From NCBI RefSeq assembly GCF_024508295.1, contig NZ_CP101990.1, positions 248,001 to 312,000 of the forward strand: a stretch of 64,000 bases of DNA, given 5' to 3'. A program made the position numbers and the translations under genes. Positions 46,340 to 53,890 of the stretch are shown here, in pieces; the first letter of the stretch is position 1; each line of letters opens with the position of its first letter. The notes under the pieces are model-generated. The model was not told the origin of the DNA, did no database searches, and saw nothing but the letters and a program-made list of their open reading frames with translations. This DNA comes from Aeromicrobium duanguangcaii (GTDB taxonomy: Bacteria; Actinomycetota; Actinomycetes; Propionibacteriales; Nocardioidaceae).

Positions 46340-46427
46340 GGTTTACCACGGTCCCATGGGACTTTGTCGCCTCCCCAGGGAAACTTCCCTGGGGAGGCGC
46401 TGGTTTACCACGGGACCGTGGTAAACC
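46340..46427. repeat. Complex palindromic element between convergent genes
   Basis: Outer arms GGTTTACCACGGTCCC (46340-46355) and 46412-46427 are perfect 16-bp inverts. An inner perfect 14-bp stem (46369-46382 with 46385-46398) has a 2-nt loop. The left arm continues into a 12-bp palindrome GTCCCATGGGAC (46351-46362). A third, direct copy of the left-arm core (46402-46413) abuts the right arm, so the 3' part can fold alone. It fills the gap between two convergent genes. Confidence 0.8.
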
Positions 46428-46435
46428 GCGCGGCC

Positions 46436-47734
46436 TCAGGACACCTGCGCGCGCACCAGCAGCGGATGGTGGTCTGACGGCAGTGGGGCGACGAAGCGGC
46501 CGCCGGACATCCGTCCGGCGTTCGCCCAGGAGACGACGCGGCTGCGGCCGGGGCGGACCCAGACCTTGTCGACGTGGTCGCCCCACGTCACGCCCACGAC
46601 GGGCTTGGTCAGCCACCGCGGGTTCGCCGTGTTGAAGTGCTGGCGGCTCAGGGAGCGGGCCTGCTCGTACGCGTCGTAGAAGCCGTTGGCGTGCATGACG
46701 CTCTCGAGCCGGTTGTTTCCGGCCCGGCTGCGGTTCGTGTTGAAGTCGCCGAGCACGACGACCGGCATGCTGCGAACGTTCCGGCCCCACCACGCGAGCT
46801 GCGCTCCCAGCGCGGAGAAGATGTCGGTGGCCTGGGTGGCGCGGTAGCCGGCCATCGACCGCTTGTCGTCGACCTGGAGGTGGACGGCCACGAACACGAC
46901 CGTCTGGCCGCTGGCCCGGTGTCGCAGCGCGGCCCACGGGGCCTGCTTGCCCGGCGGGTCGGCGATGCCGTCCACCGGCAGGACGCACGGGTCGGCGCGC
47001 ACGGGCTTGCCGTCGTCGCCGAGGACGAGCTTGTTGTCCTCGTCGAGCGCCAGGGGGCACTCGGTGGACTGCTGCTCGGGGCCCAGCGTCTGCTCGACCT
47101 GGTCGAAGGCCGCGGTGCGGTAGAAGATCCGGTTGTCCTTGCCGCCGAGCGTCTCGGTGTACCCGGGGATCACGGCCCCGCGCCATCGGCTGGCCTCCTG
47201 GAGCGCCAGCACGTCGGGCTTGAGGCGCTGCACCTCGCGGACGACCAGCGGCATCCGGGTGCTCCAGCGGCTGCAGGCGTTCGAGCAGACGTTGTAGCTC
47301 ATCAGGCGGTAGGCGGGGTGTCGCGATGTGTTGAGGCTGGCCGAGGCGGCTGGCGTCATGCGGGCGATCCGCGCCGAGCGGCTGCCGGCGCGCTTGCCGT
47401 TGAGCGCCCGGACCTGGACCCAGTAGACCTTGTTGCGCTTGAGCTTCTTGATCGTCGCCTTCGGCGAGCGGACCGTCGTGCGGGGCTTCTTCTGCTTCGC
47501 GACGTGGGCCTTGGAGTTGCCGACGAACACCTGGTAGCGGGTGGCCCGCGAGGCGCGGGGCCACGACACGGAGATCCGGGCGTACTTCTTGCCGGCGGAC
47601 GTGTAGGTCGCGGTGGCGGTGACCGACACCAGACCGACCTTGCCGGGCTTCTTGGGCGCCGCGACCGCAGGGGTGCCCAGGGTGGCCGCGGTGAGCACGG
47701 CGATCAGGGCACAGGCCAGCAGGCGAAGACGCAT
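46436..47734 (-). CDS. Secreted DNase I-fold (EEP) phosphodiesterase, array member 1
   Basis: 432 residues, ATG at 47734 with TAGGGT 7 nt upstream (leaderless). A signal peptide (LLACALIAVLTAATLGTPAVAA) precedes an Fn3-like domain (~28-125) and an endonuclease/exonuclease/phosphatase domain. Active-site strands are visible: LMSYNVCSNAC, DVLALQEASRW, VVLGDFNTN and the final SDHHPLLVRA. The metal, His and Asn residues expected of the fold are present, so it should be catalytic. It probably degrades extracellular DNA or hydrolyses phosphodiesters outside the cell; whether nuclease or sphingomyelinase-like cannot be told. Confidence 0.85.
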   Translation of the reverse strand: MRLRLLACALIAVLTAATLGTPAVAAPKKPGKVGLVSVTATATYTSAGKKYARISVSWPRASRATRYQVFVGNSKAHVAKQKKPRTTVRSPKATIKKLKRNKVYWVQVRALNGKRAGSRSARIARMTPAASASLNTSRHPAYRLMSYNVCSNACSRWSTRMPLVVREVQRLKPDVLALQEASRWRGAVIPGYTETLGGKDNRIFYRTAAFDQVEQTLGPEQQSTECPLALDEDNKLVLGDDGKPVRADPCVLPVDGIADPPGKQAPWAALRHRASGQTVVFVAVHLQVDDKRSMAGYRATQATDIFSALGAQLAWWGRNVRSMPVVVLGDFNTNRSRAGNNRLESVMHANGFYDAYEQARSLSRQHFNTANPRWLTKPVVGVTWGDHVDKVWVRPGRSRVVSWANAGRMSGGRFVAPLPSDHHPLLVRAQVS

Positions 47735-47802
47735 GGTCTCGACCCTAATGCGTGTTTGTCACGTGCGTCACATCCTTCCCGCAGGAGGGAGGCGACGACG
47801 AG

Positions 47803-49311
47803 TCAGGAGACGGTGCCGGGCGCGACGTCCTTGCGGGCCTTCGCCGGCACCTTGACGACCTCGCTGGGGGCCGTGACGGCGTCCTTCTCGTCGCGCTCGA
47901 GGACGACCGTGGCCGCGATCATGTTGTGGTCCGAGAGCCACGTGCCGACGTAGGTGGTGCCTGAGAGATTGGCCCACTGGCGCCAGGCGGGGACCTTCCA
48001 GTCGCTCGACGCGTAGATGTGGTCGACGTGGTCGTGGGACATGATCGCCTGGTCGCCGCGGCGGCTGCCGGTGTTGACCTGGGCGTTCTGCGTCTCGTCG
48101 GCGACCTCGACGGTGTCGCTGTACCCCGACGACCGCACGATCGGCCCGACGGTGTCGCCGCTGCGATGCGTGCCGGAGTTGAAGTCGCCGGCCAGCACCA
48201 CCGGATCGTCCTGCGTGTTGATGCCGGCGAGGGCACCCATCAGGCTGCGCATCTCGGACGCCCGCTCGCCGTTCTTCTTGTGGCCGCTCAGCAGGTGCAC
48301 GCTCACGACGATGAACGGCCGCTCGGTCAGCTTGTCCTCGAGCCGGGCCCACGTCGCCCACCGGCCGTGCCCCAGCGACCAGCGTCCGCCGTCGAGCTGG
48401 GTGAACTTCTCCGGCGAGTAGAACAGGTAGCGCGAGTTGCCGCCGCCCTGCGCCGGGACCAGGTTCTTCGGACCGCCGCTGAACGCCGCACGCGTGGTGG
48501 GGCCGACGCGCTCGCCCCCGGCCTCCTGCAGGGCCAGGATGTCGACGCCGGACGCGTGCACCTGGGCGGCCTGGCCGCCGACGCGGCCGCCGAAGCCCGA
48601 GCAGGCCTCGGAGCAGATGTTCCACGACCCGATCGAGAACTCGGAGCCGGCCGGGGGAGTGGTGACCTTGATCGGAGGGCTGAACCGGCTGACTCCGGCG
48701 TCGCCCACCGCGCGGACGCGGACCCAGTACGTGCGCTCGGGCTTCAGCGAGTCCGTGGCGAACGCCGTGCCGCCCTGGGTCAGTCGCTTGACCTTCTTCG
48801 GCAGTTCTTTCTTCGACGTCGAGACCGCCACGTCGTAGGTCGTGGCGTAGTCGGCCGGCTTCCACTTCACGACGGCGCCCTCGGGGGCGGTCCGCTTGAC
48901 CTTGGGCCGGGGCGGCACCTCGGGCAGCAGGGTCACGGTGCCCTCGACCGCGAGCTCGGTGGCGCCGTCCTGGACCGACTCGACGCGGTAGTTGACGCGA
49001 CCCCTGGGGTCGGCCGCCTGCGGGACGCGCAGCCTGGCCATCGGCTCGGTCGTGACGATCGTGCGCGCGGGCTTGGCGAGGTCGTCGCCCAGCAGGACGC
49101 GGTACTGGCTCGCGTTGCCCGACCAGGCCAGGGAGACCTCGCTCGGGGCGACATCGACGGACAGCACCTTGAGGTAGGGGCGCTCGATCCCGACCATCCG
49201 GGCCACCGGGCCGTGCCCCTGGGAGTCCGTGGTGCTGGCCATCAGGGCGGCCCCGCCGATCAGTGCGATCCCCACGCCGACCAGGCACGAGGAGCGCAAA
49301 AGACCGGGCAT
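47803..49311 (-). CDS. Secreted DNase I-fold (EEP) phosphodiesterase, array member 2
   Basis: 502 residues, ATG at 49311 with TAGGAT 6 nt upstream; that box reuses the TAG stop of the preceding gene. An N-terminal hydrophobic stretch (SCLVGVGIALIGGAALMAST) acts as signal or anchor. Two Fn3-like domains (~45-230; PEVPPRPKVKRTAPEGAVVK) precede the EEP domain: FSIGSWNICSEAC, DILALQEAGGE, VVLAGDFNSG and WLSDHNMIAATV. It shares the Cys-pair insertion after the first motif with its two neighbours. The C-terminal tail (~25 residues) is charged. Confidence 0.85.
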   Translation of the reverse strand: MPGLLRSSCLVGVGIALIGGAALMASTTDSQGHGPVARMVGIERPYLKVLSVDVAPSEVSLAWSGNASQYRVLLGDDLAKPARTIVTTEPMARLRVPQAADPRGRVNYRVESVQDGATELAVEGTVTLLPEVPPRPKVKRTAPEGAVVKWKPADYATTYDVAVSTSKKELPKKVKRLTQGGTAFATDSLKPERTYWVRVRAVGDAGVSRFSPPIKVTTPPAGSEFSIGSWNICSEACSGFGGRVGGQAAQVHASGVDILALQEAGGERVGPTTRAAFSGGPKNLVPAQGGGNSRYLFYSPEKFTQLDGGRWSLGHGRWATWARLEDKLTERPFIVVSVHLLSGHKKNGERASEMRSLMGALAGINTQDDPVVLAGDFNSGTHRSGDTVGPIVRSSGYSDTVEVADETQNAQVNTGSRRGDQAIMSHDHVDHIYASSDWKVPAWRQWANLSGTTYVGTWLSDHNMIAATVVLERDEKDAVTAPSEVVKVPAKARKDVAPGTVS

Positions 49312-49320
49312 GCCCGCATC

Positions 49321-50793
49321 CTACGGGGTCGCGAGCACCAGTTTCGTCACGACGGGATTGTGGTCCGACGGGAACGGAGTGGCGTACTGGCGGCCCTCGG
49401 GCGTCTCGACGAAGTTCGCCGGCATGAGCCACGACTCCACCTGGACTCCCTTGAGCGGGACGTAGATCCCGTCGACGTGGTGACCGTTCGCCTTGGGCGT
49501 CGGGACGCCCGCGTTGGCGCTGTTGAGCTCGGCGTTGATCGTGTTGGTCGTGAGGGTCAGCGCGTCGACCACGCCGTGGCGCTCGAACTCGCGGCGGGGG
49601 GCGTCGTACCCGCCCGGGTAGTTGGACTGGTTGGCGTTCGACGCGTTGGAGTTCCAGTCGCCGCCCCAGACCACGGGCAGGCCGTGGGGGTTCAGCGCCG
49701 AGATCCTCGAGATGAGGCGGGCGGTCTGCTTCCGGCGACGATCGTCACGGGCCTTACCCTTCTGCGGCTCGAGGTGGGCGTCGACGACGATGAACGCGGT
49801 GCCGGCCTGGCGGTCGCGCAGCAGGTTCCACGTCGCGTATCGCTTGGTCTCGGAGTCCAGGGTCATCCAGCCGCCGTCGAGCGCGGAGAAGCGCGAGGAC
49901 CGGAAGTAGATCGTCTTGGCGCTCTTGTACGCGCCGCGGGTGAATCCGGGCAGTGCGGTGTGGAACGCCGTCTTCGTCGCCGACTCCTGGGTCACGATGA
50001 TGTCGGGGTCGGCCGACCGCACGACGGCGGCGGCGAGCGGCTTGCGCACGGACCACTTCGGGACGTACCGCAGGAACCACGCGGGGCTGTCGGCGGAGCG
50101 GCACTTGTCCTCACCGCACAGGTTGTAGGTGGCTACCGTGGCGCGCACGGGCTTCGGCGCGAGCCGGGTCTTCGAGACCGGACCCCAGGCTCCCTTCACG
50201 GTGCCGTTCACGCCGCGGGCCCGGGCGTAGTAGGTCATGCCGCCGTTGAGTCCGGTGACGGTGGCGGCCGGGTTCTTGCGGCCCACCGTGTGGACGCCGG
50301 TGGTGAAGCGCCGGTCGGTCGCCAGCTGCAGCTGGTAGGTCGTCGCGCTGGTGCTGCGCGACCAGCGGTAGGCCAGCCGATCGCCGCTGCCGCCGACGAC
50401 GCTGTTCGCCGTTCCCTTGCCGACGCGCAGGTTCGCGCGCTTCCAGTTGGTCGCGGCGGAGTACTTCTTGCCGCGGTACGAGCGCACCCGGTAGTAGAAA
50501 TCGTGCCCGGAGTTGGGCTTCAGCTTGCGGAAGGTCACGGAGGTCTTGCGGGTGCGGACGTTGCGCACGCACCGCTTCGACTTCGGCGCGGTCTTGACGC
50601 ACACCGAGAACGACTTCGCGCGCTTCGGCCGCTTCCAGCGGATCGTCAGGGTCGTCGTCGTGGTCTTCGCGGAGACCTTGGTGACCTTCGCGGGCTTCGC
50701 GGGGGCGGCCTCGGCGGCGGTGGCGGGGGCGACCAGGACGGTGCTGGTCAGGGCGAGCGTCACGAGGGCGCGGCGGAGCAGGGAGGAAGGCAT
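49321..50793 (-). CDS. Secreted DNase I-fold (EEP) phosphodiesterase, array member 3
   Basis: 490 residues. ATG at 50793 (MPSSLLRRALVTLALTSTVL) is chosen because it gives a standard signal peptide ending AEAA-AP; an upstream ATG at 50835 adds a non-signal stretch. Two Fn3-like domains (~30-225) are very basic. The EEP domain has ATYNLCGEDKC, DIIVTQESATK, VVWGGDWNSN and PFPSDHNPVV. No clear ribosome site or -10 adjoins the start. It is first in the array and ends 9 bp before member 2. Confidence 0.83.
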   Translation of the reverse strand: MPSSLLRRALVTLALTSTVLVAPATAAEAAPAKPAKVTKVSAKTTTTTLTIRWKRPKRAKSFSVCVKTAPKSKRCVRNVRTRKTSVTFRKLKPNSGHDFYYRVRSYRGKKYSAATNWKRANLRVGKGTANSVVGGSGDRLAYRWSRSTSATTYQLQLATDRRFTTGVHTVGRKNPAATVTGLNGGMTYYARARGVNGTVKGAWGPVSKTRLAPKPVRATVATYNLCGEDKCRSADSPAWFLRYVPKWSVRKPLAAAVVRSADPDIIVTQESATKTAFHTALPGFTRGAYKSAKTIYFRSSRFSALDGGWMTLDSETKRYATWNLLRDRQAGTAFIVVDAHLEPQKGKARDDRRRKQTARLISRISALNPHGLPVVWGGDWNSNASNANQSNYPGGYDAPRREFERHGVVDALTLTTNTINAELNSANAGVPTPKANGHHVDGIYVPLKGVQVESWLMPANFVETPEGRQYATPFPSDHNPVVTKLVLATP

Positions 50794-50902
50794 GGAGTCG
50801 GGCTGGGGGAAGGGGAGGGGGCCGCCCGAGGGCACCTACGGCGCCCACAGGTTAACCCGGTTCGGCGCTGTTGAGGGCCGACATGTCCGATGCATCACAG
50901 TT

Positions 50903-50928
50903 GCTTGCGTTTGCTAACTATTGCAAGC
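50903..50928 (+). promoter_or_regulatory. Inverted repeat over the XRE-hbhA operon promoter
   Basis: GCTTGC (50903-50908) and GCAAGC (50923-50928) are inverted arms around a TAACTAT -10-like core. TTGC is repeated three times on the left. The position over the promoter suggests autoregulation by the XRE protein encoded next. Confidence 0.45.
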
Positions 50929-50955
50929 ACGCTGAAGGGCATGGGGAAGTTGAAC

Positions 50956-51324
50956 ATGCCAGATGCTGTCGGGTCGGCCATGGGGTCGCTCGGGGAGTAC
51001 CTGCGTGACCAGCGAACCCAGGCGCAGATGTCATTGCGACAGCTGGCCGAGCTCGCGGACGTCTCGAATCCGTACCTCAGCCAGATCGAGCGTGGCCTGC
51101 GCAAACCGTCCGCCGAGGTGCTGCAGCAGATCGCGAAGGCACTGAGGATCTCGGCCGAGTCGCTCTACGTCCGCGCCGGCATCCTCGATGCCGAGCAGTC
51201 GGGGGCGTACTTGGTGGAGGACGCCATCGACCGCGATCCGCGGTTGACCACGCGCCAGAAGACGGCTTTGCGGGACATCTACCGCTCATTCGTCGGAACC
51301 GCAGACCTCGAGGAGAAACCATGA
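50956..51324 (+). CDS. XRE-family HTH regulator (Rv0474-like)
   Basis: 122 residues. ATG at 50956 (MPDAVGSAMGSLGEYLRDQR) is preferred since GGGGAAG lies 6 nt upstream; an earlier ATG at 50941 is also in frame. The helix-turn-helix (MSLRQLAELADVSNPYLSQI, then ERGLRKPSAEVLQQIAKAL) is a textbook XRE domain at ~20-80. The C-terminal helical tail ends ALRDIYRSFVG. In mycobacteria the homologue Rv0474 precedes hbhA, exactly as here; the hbhA start overlaps its stop by 4 nt. Confidence 0.85.
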   Translation: MPDAVGSAMGSLGEYLRDQRTQAQMSLRQLAELADVSNPYLSQIERGLRKPSAEVLQQIAKALRISAESLYVRAGILDAEQSGAYLVEDAIDRDPRLTTRQKTALRDIYRSFVGTADLEEKP

Positions 51325-52184
51325 GCATCACCGACACCATCAACGCCCAGATCAAGTCCGTACTCGACGACATCCGCGCCCTGCCGAACACCGTCAAGGG
51401 GTTCGACGTCAGTGGCCTGCAGAAGAAGGCCGAGACCCTGGCGCAGACCGCGCTCGGATCGGTCACCGCCACCTACTCCGACCTGGCGAAGAAGGCCGAC
51501 GACCTGGTCGACCTCGCCAAGGGCCTGCGCGTCGACGACGTCCGGAAGGCCGCCGAGGACTTCGCCACGCGGGCGGAGGCCGTCGTCACCGAGCTGCGCG
51601 GCAGGGTCGACGACGTCACCGTCGACGACCTCAAGGCCACGGTCGACGACTTCCGCGAGAAGGCCGACGACCTGGTCGGCGACCTCAAGGACAAGGCCGA
51701 GGAGATCATCGACGAGCTGACCGCCAAGGCCGAGGAGCTCACCGGCAAGGCCGCCGAGGCCGTCGAGGACGCCACCGGCACCGCCGGAGCGGCCGCGGCG
51801 TCGTTCGCCAACTCGGCCCGGACCCGCGCGGCCACCGCGCCGTCGACGAACAAGTCCAGCACCGCGAAGTCGAGCACCGCGAAGTCGAGCACGCCGAAGT
51901 CGAGCACCGCGAAGTCGAGCACGCCGAAGTCCGGCACCGCCAAGACGAGCACGGCCAAGAGCACCACGACGGCGAAGAAGACCGCGGCGAAGTCGACGAA
52001 CGGCGCGAAGGCCCCGGCCAAGAAGGCCTCCGCCGCGAAGAAGGCCACGGCCAAGAAGGCGCCCGCGAAGAAGGCCTCCACGACGGCCAAGAAGGCCCCG
52101 GCCCAGGCCGGCGGCACGGCGAAGTCGACCGCCTCGAAGACGACGACCGCCAAGAAGTCGCCGGCGAAGAAGGCCTCGTCCTGA
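51321..52184 (+). CDS. hbhA: HbhA-like heparin-binding hemagglutinin homologue
   Basis: 287 residues, ATG overlapping the regulator stop. The first ~150 residues are amphipathic helix/coiled coil rich in KADDLVDLAK- and VDDLKATVDD-type heptads. From ~178 the chain is Lys/Ala/Ser/Thr-rich: seven SSTAK/SSTPK-like pentads (15-nt DNA repeats), then KKAPAKKA-type repeats like those in the HbhA C-terminus that bind heparan sulfate or anionic polymers. There is no signal peptide, also as in HbhA. In non-pathogens such proteins may bind nucleic acid, intracellular lipid inclusions or polyanions; adhesion is not implied. Confidence 0.8.
   Translation: MSITDTINAQIKSVLDDIRALPNTVKGFDVSGLQKKAETLAQTALGSVTATYSDLAKKADDLVDLAKGLRVDDVRKAAEDFATRAEAVVTELRGRVDDVTVDDLKATVDDFREKADDLVGDLKDKAEEIIDELTAKAEELTGKAAEAVEDATGTAGAAAASFANSARTRAATAPSTNKSSTAKSSTAKSSTPKSSTAKSSTPKSGTAKTSTAKSTTTAKKTAAKSTNGAKAPAKKASAAKKATAKKAPAKKASTTAKKAPAQAGGTAKSTASKTTTAKKSPAKKASS
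51852..51956 (+). repeat. 15-bp tandem repeat inside hbhA
   Basis: Seven units of the type AAGTCGAGCACCGCG, alternating two variants (ending CCGCG or CGCCG) in the centre and diverging at both ends. They encode a K-(S/T)-(S/G)-T-(A/P) pentad. Copy number may vary between strains. Confidence 0.8.
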
Positions 52185-52251
52185 CGCTCGTTTCGCACGG
52201 AATCAGCGGTGGGCACCACTCTCGGGCGGTGCCCACCGTATTCTTCCCCCC

Positions 52252-52503
52252 ATGGCTCTCGTGACCCCGGTGATCTGGTGGCTGCTGCTGGCGACCAAGG
52301 TCTTCGCCCTGGTCGACTGCGTGCGGCGCAAGCCCTATGACTTCGAGATGGCCGGGACCCTGCCCAAGAACATCTGGCTGGTGATCCTGCCGGTCTCGAT
52401 CCTGGTCGACGTCGTCTTCCAGAACCCGCTGGGCATCCTGCCCCTGCTGGGCACCGTGGCGGCGCTCGTCTACCTCGCGCAGACCCGCGGCTCGGGTTAC
52501 TGA
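52252..52503 (+). CDS. DUF2516 small membrane protein (Rv0476-like)
   Basis: 83 residues, ATG at 52252 with TATTCT at 52239-52244, 7 nt upstream (leaderless, own promoter). Two to three hydrophobic segments: VIWWLLLATKVFALVDCVRR and WLVILPVSILVDVVF; the pattern AxxRKPYDFEMAGTLPKNIW fits DUF2516. It follows hbhA in mycobacteria as well. Role unknown. Its last 7 bp overlap the convergent next gene. Confidence 0.82.
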   Translation: MALVTPVIWWLLLATKVFALVDCVRRKPYDFEMAGTLPKNIWLVILPVSILVDVVFQNPLGILPLLGTVAALVYLAQTRGSGY

Positions 52504-53438
52504 GCCGCCACCGGCACCCGCGTCGCCGTGTACGCCTTCCGGTAGCCGTCCAGGATCTCCCACAGGCTCACCAGGGCGATCACGAAGGCGCTGCCCTTCG
52601 AGACCTGGCGGACGATCTCGCTGTCCCAGTCGAGGTGGGCGACCAGCTCGGGGTTGACCAGCGAGCCGTCCAGCAGCAGCACGATGGTGGGGATCGCGAA
52701 GAGCAGGGACAGGGCGAGGTTCGCCGTCGCGGTCACGCCGGTCCAGCCCGCGCGGTGGATCCAGAGGGCGTGGCCGACCTCGAGCGCCAGCACCGCCAGG
52801 AGCAACGGCAGGTACCAGGACCACAGATCCGGATCGGCCAGCGGCAGGCGCTCCCCGTCGATCGACGGCGGCCGGACGTGCTGCCAGACGATGAGGACGG
52901 CGGACAGCGGCAGGAAGACCAGGGTCGCGATCAGCTCGCCGAGGCTCCCGGTGTTCTGCTGAGGCTCCGGCAGGCGGTCGACCGACCACTGCGTGTCGGG
53001 AACGCGTGAGCCGCTCCAGTCCAGGACGGCGAACACCACGGTGGTCCAGAAGGCGATCTGCATGCTCGTCTGCACCAACGCCCCGAGCCCGCCGGTGATG
53101 ATCGAGCCGATGTCCTCACCCTCGAACGCCGCCACGGTCGCCACGATCGCCCCCACGACAGGGCCCACGACGCACAGCAGGACGACGGTCAGGCGCAGCC
53201 ACGGGAAGAAGAACCGCGGACCGATGAGCGCCGGCTCGCGCCCGGTGTAGTCGGCCGCGACGCGCAGGGGGTCGCCGAGCGCCTCGAGCACCTCACGCTC
53301 GGCCTCGGGGGTCTCGCCCCGGGCGGCGACGGTGTCGGCGATCCGCTCGCGCAGCTCGGCCTCCACCTCGGTGCGGGTGCGGCCGGGCAGCCAGCGGGTC
53401 GCCGCGTGGACGTAGCGGTCAGTCAAGGTGGTGGTCAT
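52497..53438 (-). CDS. HAAS-domain membrane protein, PadR partner
   Basis: 313 residues, ATG at 53438 with GGAGGAG upstream. An N-terminal ~70-residue soluble helical domain (DRYVHAATRWLPGRTRTEVE) of the HAAS type, which pairs with PadR regulators, is followed by about seven membrane helices. It overlaps padR by 4 nt. PadR-HAAS modules often sense envelope stress or antibiotics; here the target is unknown. Confidence 0.75.
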   Translation of the reverse strand: MTTTLTDRYVHAATRWLPGRTRTEVEAELRERIADTVAARGETPEAEREVLEALGDPLRVAADYTGREPALIGPRFFFPWLRLTVVLLCVVGPVVGAIVATVAAFEGEDIGSIITGGLGALVQTSMQIAFWTTVVFAVLDWSGSRVPDTQWSVDRLPEPQQNTGSLGELIATLVFLPLSAVLIVWQHVRPPSIDGERLPLADPDLWSWYLPLLLAVLALEVGHALWIHRAGWTGVTATANLALSLLFAIPTIVLLLDGSLVNPELVAHLDWDSEIVRQVSKGSAFVIALVSLWEILDGYRKAYTATRVPVAAQ

Positions 53439-53770
53439 CGGTCTCCTCCGTCGGTCAGTCGCCCCAGGGCGGTGTCGAGCTCGTGCCAGTCGGCCAGGAG
53501 TGCCTCGATGAGGCGCTCGCCCTCGGCGCTGGTGCGGTAGAACTTGCGAGGCCTGGCCTCGTCGGTGTTCCACTCGCTGGTGAGCAGGCCCTGCTTCTCG
53601 AGTCGACGGAGCAGGGGATAGAGCGTGTTGCCGTCGACGGTGATGCCCGCCTCGGCCAACGACTCGAGCAGGCCGTAGCCGTAGCCGGGCTCGCGCAGGC
53701 TCAGCAGCGACGCGAGCACCACCGTGCCGCGGCGCAGCTCCTGAGTGTGCTGCTGGGTCAAGTCGTCCAT
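53435..53770 (-). CDS. PadR-family transcriptional regulator
   Basis: 111 residues, ATG at 53770 with TATGGT 7 nt upstream. The PadR winged helix is clear: YGYGLLESLAEAGITVDGNT, then LYPLLRRLEKQGLLTSEW and ARPRKFYRTSAEG. The C-terminal helix (LLADWHELDTALGRL) is the dimerisation helix. A perfect palindrome overlaps its -10, so it should repress its own operon with the HAAS membrane gene. Confidence 0.92.
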   Translation of the reverse strand: MDDLTQQHTQELRRGTVVLASLLSLREPGYGYGLLESLAEAGITVDGNTLYPLLRRLEKQGLLTSEWNTDEARPRKFYRTSAEGERLIEALLADWHELDTALGRLTDGGDR

Positions 53771-53777
53771 GTGTCAC

Positions 53778-53802
53778 ACCATAGTGTGTGTCACACACTA
53801 TG
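53778..53802 (-). promoter_or_regulatory. PadR operator overlapping the padR -10
   Basis: CATAGTGTGTG (53780-53790) and its perfect invert (53792-53802) flank a single central base, an 11-bp dyad. It overlaps the TATGGT -10 (53783-53778). The ATGT/ACAT-like half sites fit PadR family operators. Confidence 0.75.
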
Positions 53803-53837
53803 GGCAAGACGCACAGGTCGACGACCTCCGACAACGA

Positions 53838-53873
53838 CGAACCCCTCCCCGGCCGGAGCCGGAGAGGGGTTCG
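53838..53873 (-). terminator. Hairpin terminator after typA
   Basis: A 10-bp outer stem (53838-53847 with 53864-53873) continues, past one mismatch, into a 5-bp inner stem with loop CGGA. It lies 17 bp after the typA stop. Confidence 0.7.
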
Positions 53874-53890
53874 GGTGGAGCCGGGTCAGC

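Noticed and set aside
51852-51956. Possible CRISPR-like repeat array
   Set aside because: Units are contiguous 15-mers with no spacers, in frame inside hbhA, and encode a Lys/Ser pentad.
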